Shown: positions 59,927 through 63,168 of the stretch, piece by piece
Layout of the letters: each line of letters begins with the position of its first letter
How positions within the stretch are numbered: position 1 is the stretch's first letter
Assembly (NCBI RefSeq): GCF_000428725.1
Contig: NZ_AUAM01000029.1
Span: forward strand, 1 to 63,168
Length of the DNA stretch: 63,168 bases
Source of the DNA: Psychromonas aquimarina ATCC BAA-1526
Lineage (GTDB): Bacteria > Pseudomonadota > Gammaproteobacteria > Enterobacterales > Psychromonadaceae
Direction: 5' to 3'
The notes under the pieces: model-generated
Databases searched by the model: none
What the model was told of the DNA's origin: nothing
The model's input: the letters and a program-made list of their open reading frames with translations, nothing else
Program-made: the position numbers and the translations under genes

Positions 59927-60699
59927 TTTATGTCCTTATATATAAAACCAGCCCTTCAATAACAGGGCTTCCTGCAGTTACTGATTAGTAAGAGTGCATG
60001 ATTAATAAAAAATTTTTAGGTGATTGATGAACCTGTTTCTATCTATTCAATACATTTTTATTAACGTAGTTAGTTTTATCATATGTGTTACGAATAAACA
60101 TATGCTCACACAGTTTTTATTTGCCGACATATTGGTGATTTTATTTTCTATCACTATTTATTGAACAGCTGTATTGAAAAAACAATGGAAAATAGAAGTT
60201 TTATAAGGCATCTATTTATCAATGTTTCATCGATCTTTATTCAAAAATATACTGCTGTATATTTTCGAGGGATGGAACATTACACTTTGTTACAATAAAT
60301 TATTGTGATCCAGGTAGGGCTTTTAAACTCTCTTTTAAGGAATGTGATCTAGACCCTGGATTGATTTAAATCCCCTTGTAAATCAGCTGCTTGTGGTTTT
60401 ATTGTTAATTTAATTTGTTTTTGTTGATTACTTTTTGAAGGAATATTCGCGCTGTCAGAATGACAGTTTTAGTTGTTGTTTGTTTCAGATAGATTACTTG
60501 TTTTATGAGTATTCTACTCACAACTTTTTATCAGTAATATATACGGATAAAAACATTTTTATATTTTCTATAGGCTTAGCGACGGCTGTAAAAAAAAATA
60601 GATGCGCAGCTCACGTTTATTCATAAAACTGACATATCTTGCGATTATTCTTTGTTAGGATGTCTGTAAATAGCGTTCTTTTGTTCTTGAGTGGAACAT
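59927..60699. other. Long regulatory region between nuclease and 5'-nucleotidase genes
   Basis: This AT-rich gap of about 770 bp separates divergent genes. It has a near-perfect 19-bp palindrome at 60290-60308 (TTACAATAA-A-TTATTGTGA), a perfect inverted repeat CTGTCA-GAA-TGACAG at 60452-60466, and a Pho-box match at 60618-60636. A 63-codon ORF at 60435-60626 has no support. Confidence 0.6.
60618..60636 (+). promoter_or_regulatory. Candidate Pho box upstream of 5'-nucleotidase
   Basis: TATTCATAAAACTGACATA matches the PhoB consensus CTGTCATAAAACTGTCATA at 15 of 19 positions. A TATTCT hexamer, nine bases after it, could be the -10. The site lies 104 bp before the ATG of the phosphate-releasing enzyme. 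Confidence 0.62.
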
Positions 60700-60738
60700 A
60701 TGAAAATAACCAGTGAAGATAATCTAAGGATTGATTGA
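60700..60738 (+). other. Possible 12-codon leader ORF before 5'-nucleotidase
   Basis: An ATG with GAGTGGA just upstream opens a 12-codon ORF (MKITSEDNLRID) that ends one base before the 5'-nucleotidase ATG. The SD of the main gene lies within it. Translation would be coupled if it is used. Confidence 0.35.
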
Positions 60739-60739
60739 A

Positions 60740-62539
60740 ATGAAAAACAAGTTAATTAAAGGTTTAGTCGCAACAGCTGTTCTAGCTGCTTTAGCAGGCT
60801 GTAATGATGATGAGACAGTAACGACTACGCAGGGAACAACTACGTCGGAAACAACTACGTCGGTAATAACAACAGATGTAGAAGTACCGGTAACACCTAC
60901 CCCTACCTATGCAACATGTGCTGAAGCCGGTGATGCATGTACTACATTTACTGTGCTGCATACCAATGATAACCACGGCCGTTTCTGGGAAAACAGCAAA
61001 GGTGAATATGGTATGGCTGCTCGTAAGACACTGATCGATCAGATCCGTGCAGAGGTTGAAGCTGACGGCGGTGAAACAATCCTTCTTTCCGGCGGTGATG
61101 TTAATACCGGTGTTCCTGAGTCAGACTTACAAGATGCAGTGCCTGATTTTATCGGCATGAACTTAATTGGTTATGATGCAATGGCTGTGGGTAACCACGA
61201 ATTTGATAATGCACTGTCTGTTGTTGAAATGCAGCGTGAACTGGCTGATTTCCCGATGCTGGCTGCTAATATTTATGATCGTTCTACAGGTAAACGTTAC
61301 TTCGACCCTTATAAAATATTTACAGTAAACGGCCTGCGTATTGCTGTTATTGGTTTAACAACTGAAGGTACGGCTACACTCGGTAATCCTGAATTTATTT
61401 CAGGGCTGCAGTTTACTGATCCAAAAGTAGAAATTAAAAAAGTTATCAAAGAAATCCAGGATGCTAAAACAGCTGATCTGATCTTTGCAACTACTCATAT
61501 GGGGCATTACGAAGACGGCGAGCACGGCAGCAACACTCCTGGTGATGTTGCACTGGCACGTGCTGTAACTGAAGGTGATCTGCAGGCGGTTATCGGTGGT
61601 CATTCGCAGAACCCGGTATGTATGAAAGACGGCAGCTATGATGAAGATTTTGCTCCGGGCGGCGATTGTGCACCGGATCAGCAGAACGGTACTTATATTA
61701 TGCAGGCTCATGAGTGGGGCAAATATGTAGGCCGTGCAGACTTTGAATACTTTAATGGTAAATTACAGTTAGCCAGCTATGCGCTAGTTCCTGTTAACCT
61801 GAAGAAAAAACTGAAAGATGCAGAAGGTAATAGTTATTATGAGCTTTATCAAGATGCAATTACTCCTGACGCACAAGTGCTGGATATTCTTACTCCATAT
61901 CAGGAAAAGGGTGAGGCTGGGCTTAGTGAAGTGATTGCAACTACAGCTGTAAAACTTGATGGAGACCGTGCTGTTGTTCGTGTTCAGCAGACAAATTTAG
62001 GTCATCTTCTTGCAACTGCACAGACAGATAAAGTTAGCGCTGATATCGGTGTTATGAATTCGGGCGGCGTACGTGCTGATATCGAAGTTGGTGATATTTC
62101 TTATAAAGATGTATTAACAGTACAGCCGTTTGGTAATACTATCACTAAGAACACTATGACAGGTGCTGAGATCAGTACATATCTGGGTGAAGTTGCTTCT
62201 TTCCAGATCGGTTCTGGTGCTTATGCACAATTAACCGGTGTTAAAATGTCAGTTGATTGTGAAGCTAAAACGGTAGCAATTACTGATATTAACGGTAAAG
62301 GTTATGATGCGGCTGCATCTTACAGCGTTACTGTACCAAGCTACAATGCTGCCGGCGGCGACGGATACCCTGCACTGACAAGTTCAGTTATGACAGGTTA
62401 TGTTGATGCAGAAGTATTGTATACATACCTGAAAGCGAAGAGCTCTATTGCTGCGGGTGATTATGCCCCTGTTGCTAGTGATGTTGTTTACAATAACTCT
62501 TTAAGTGCAGCAGGTTGTCAGCTTGCGGCTGCTGAATAA
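60740..62539 (+). CDS. 5'-nucleotidase / UDP-sugar hydrolase, lipoprotein
   Basis: This UshA-type enzyme (599 aa) removes phosphate from nucleotides outside the cytoplasm. Its signal peptide ends in the lipobox LAGC, so it should be a lipoprotein, unlike periplasmic soluble UshA of E. coli. After a Thr-rich linker (TTQGTTTSETTTSVITTD) come the metallophosphatase motifs: HTNDNHGRF (about 74), SGGDVNTG (117), GNHEFD (151), ATTHMGHY and GGHSQNP. The 5'-nucleotidase C-terminal domain includes MNSGGVRADIEVGDISY and the substrate motif YNAAGGDGYP. The ATG has TAAGGA 9 bases upstream. A Pho box and a leader ORF precede it. Confidence 0.95.
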   Translation: MKNKLIKGLVATAVLAALAGCNDDETVTTTQGTTTSETTTSVITTDVEVPVTPTPTYATCAEAGDACTTFTVLHTNDNHGRFWENSKGEYGMAARKTLIDQIRAEVEADGGETILLSGGDVNTGVPESDLQDAVPDFIGMNLIGYDAMAVGNHEFDNALSVVEMQRELADFPMLAANIYDRSTGKRYFDPYKIFTVNGLRIAVIGLTTEGTATLGNPEFISGLQFTDPKVEIKKVIKEIQDAKTADLIFATTHMGHYEDGEHGSNTPGDVALARAVTEGDLQAVIGGHSQNPVCMKDGSYDEDFAPGGDCAPDQQNGTYIMQAHEWGKYVGRADFEYFNGKLQLASYALVPVNLKKKLKDAEGNSYYELYQDAITPDAQVLDILTPYQEKGEAGLSEVIATTAVKLDGDRAVVRVQQTNLGHLLATAQTDKVSADIGVMNSGGVRADIEVGDISYKDVLTVQPFGNTITKNTMTGAEISTYLGEVASFQIGSGAYAQLTGVKMSVDCEAKTVAITDINGKGYDAAASYSVTVPSYNAAGGDGYPALTSSVMTGYVDAEVLYTYLKAKSSIAAGDYAPVASDVVYNNSLSAAGCQLAAAE

Positions 62540-62572
62540 GCACTATTTGATACTTAAATAAGTTTTCGACTT

Positions 62573-62602
62573 AAAAAGGCAATCTTCGGATTGCCTTTTT
62601 TT
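62573..62602 (+). terminator. Terminator after 5'-nucleotidase, TTCG loop
   Basis: AAAAAGGCAATC, loop TTCG, GATTGCCTTTTTTT: a strong tetraloop terminator. Confidence 0.94.
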
Positions 62603-62828
62603 ATTGCTGAAGAAAAATATATTTTTATAAACACATTTGTTTAATAAGGTGTTTTCAAAGATGCAGTTATATACTGCAATTTTTTATGATCTAAATCTGT
62701 CTTATACAGTGTATTAGGAAAATCGAGTCGTACAGAAGTTATGTCTGATTTGACAAGCAGCAAGGGAACGAAAACAGTTAATTCCCAGGTGCAGATTTTC
62801 TTATTAACACCGTAAAGGAGAGATGAAT

Positions 62829-62993
62829 ATGAGTAAATTAATAAGTTTATTTGCCAGCGCCCTGTTAGCTGCATCACTTTTTACTGCTTCGGCCTTTGCA
62901 GTCGAAAGTACACAATTCAGTGACGCAGAAACATTAAATAACGACTCGATATTGGAATGTTTAACTAGGGGACGGGCAGGCTGTCGTGATTAG
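62829..62993 (+). CDS. Small secreted two-cysteine protein, copy 3
   Basis: I found this 54-aa protein by reading the sequence by eye. It has a 24-residue signal peptide (MSKLISLFASALLAASLFTA, cut after AFA) and a 30-residue mature part: TQFSDAETL, then ILECLTRGRAGCRD. It aligns with copies 1 and 2. AAAGGAG ends 8 bases before the ATG at 62829, and the region AAAGGAGAGATGA-ATATGAGTAA is nearly the same as at copy 1. A terminator lies 92 bp after the stop. No function is known. Confidence 0.72.
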   Translation: MSKLISLFASALLAASLFTASAFAVESTQFSDAETLNNDSILECLTRGRAGCRD

Positions 62994-63084
62994 CCTTGCT
63001 ATTATATGAAGAGCTTTTATCTGCCTTTTGCAGAACATTTCGGTTTTTACTTAAAACTGGGCAGCAGTAATTATCTAGCAGAAA

Positions 63085-63118
63085 CAAAAAAGCCAAGGTC
63101 GAAACCTTGGCTTTTAAA
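63085..63118. terminator. Bidirectional terminator near the window end
   Basis: AAAAGCCAAGG and CCTTGGCTTTT (11 bp, loop TCGAAA) with A/T tracts on both sides lie between copy 3 and the partial minus-strand ORF. Confidence 0.9.
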
Positions 63119-63140
63119 TATTGAGAACTAAATAGAAGTA

Positions 63141-63168
63141 TTAAGAAGCTTCTACAATTGTGTCTATG
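63141..63168 (-). CDS. Possible 3' end of a minus-strand gene
   Basis: The last 28 bases read on the minus strand as IDTIVEAS followed by a stop, and the terminator at 63085-63118 lies just downstream of it. The product cannot be identified from nine residues. Confidence 0.35.

Noticed and set aside
60247..60262. LexA-like or other named operator (ATATAC-TGCT-GTATAT)
   Set aside because: It does not match the LexA consensus and has no further support.
60435..60626. Plus-strand ORF of 63 codons in the regulatory region
   Set aside because: It begins with TTG without a good site, has no recognisable features, and covers candidate regulatory sites.
62641..62877. Minus-strand ORF of 78 codons
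   Set aside because: It overlaps the ribosome binding site and signal peptide of the small secreted protein at 62829 and has no family resemblance.

Overview
This window is chromosomal DNA from a marine gammaproteobacterium. The AT-leaning composition, the order frsA-crl-proB-proA, the block ispD-ispF-truD-yqaA-nlpD-rpoS, an mshACDOPQ pilus cluster, a GH18 chitinase, a 180-kDa-type NAD-glutamate dehydrogenase and a GlyGly-CTERM nuclease fit the Alteromonadales/Vibrionales side of the class. A Psychromonas-like organism is my best guess, but it is an inference. No rRNA, tRNA, insertion sequence, prophage or CRISPR array was seen.

Layout. 1-5.9 kb: dnaE, tilS, and a convergent GGDEF diguanylate cyclase. 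6.2-12.6 kb: a Kef-type K+/H+ antiporter, frsA, crl, proB and proA. 12.9-19.0 kb: the structural half of an MSHA type IV pilus locus (mshA-like, C, D, O, P, Q), without the assembly ATPase and secretin half. 19.1-23.8 kb: xseA (minus), guaB and guaA. 24.0-29.4 kb: ftsB, ispD, ispF, truD, a YqaA-like membrane protein, nlpD and rpoS; surE and pcm, which often lie between truD and nlpD, are absent. 29.5-32.8 kb: a DUF3545 protein, a response regulator with TPR-like repeats, and two minor pilins. 33-40.2 kb: a GH2 beta-mannosidase, an MFS permease, fxsA and groES-groEL. 40.3-44.7 kb: two unknown proteins, then an SDR/metallo-beta-lactamase-fold operon divergent from a LysR regulator; the middle gene carries a frameshift. 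45.3-53.9 kb: chitinase, NAD-glutamate dehydrogenase and tcdA. 54.1-63.0 kb: two small secreted peptides, an orphan SorC-type regulator, endonuclease I, an ExeM/NucH nuclease, a 5'-nucleotidase lipoprotein with a good Pho-box match upstream, and a third small secreted peptide.

How the genes work together. The right end looks like an extracellular DNA and phosphate scavenging locus: two secreted nucleases degrade DNA and a surface 5'-nucleotidase releases phosphate and nucleosides. Chitinase and beta-mannosidase add polysaccharide use. Crl and RpoS (stationary-phase sigma factor and its activator) are both encoded here, as are two sets of type IV pilin genes.

The least explained signal is a family of three tiny secreted proteins (54-64 aa). 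Each has a predicted 24-residue signal peptide and a 30-40-residue mature part containing two cysteines. Two of them share a nearly identical translation start region. They flank the DNA/phosphate locus. Other points of interest are a hairpin that hides the beta-mannosidase ribosome binding site, a structured guaB leader, a terminator-like hairpin just before endonuclease I, and two sigma-32-like promoters in front of fxsA and groES.
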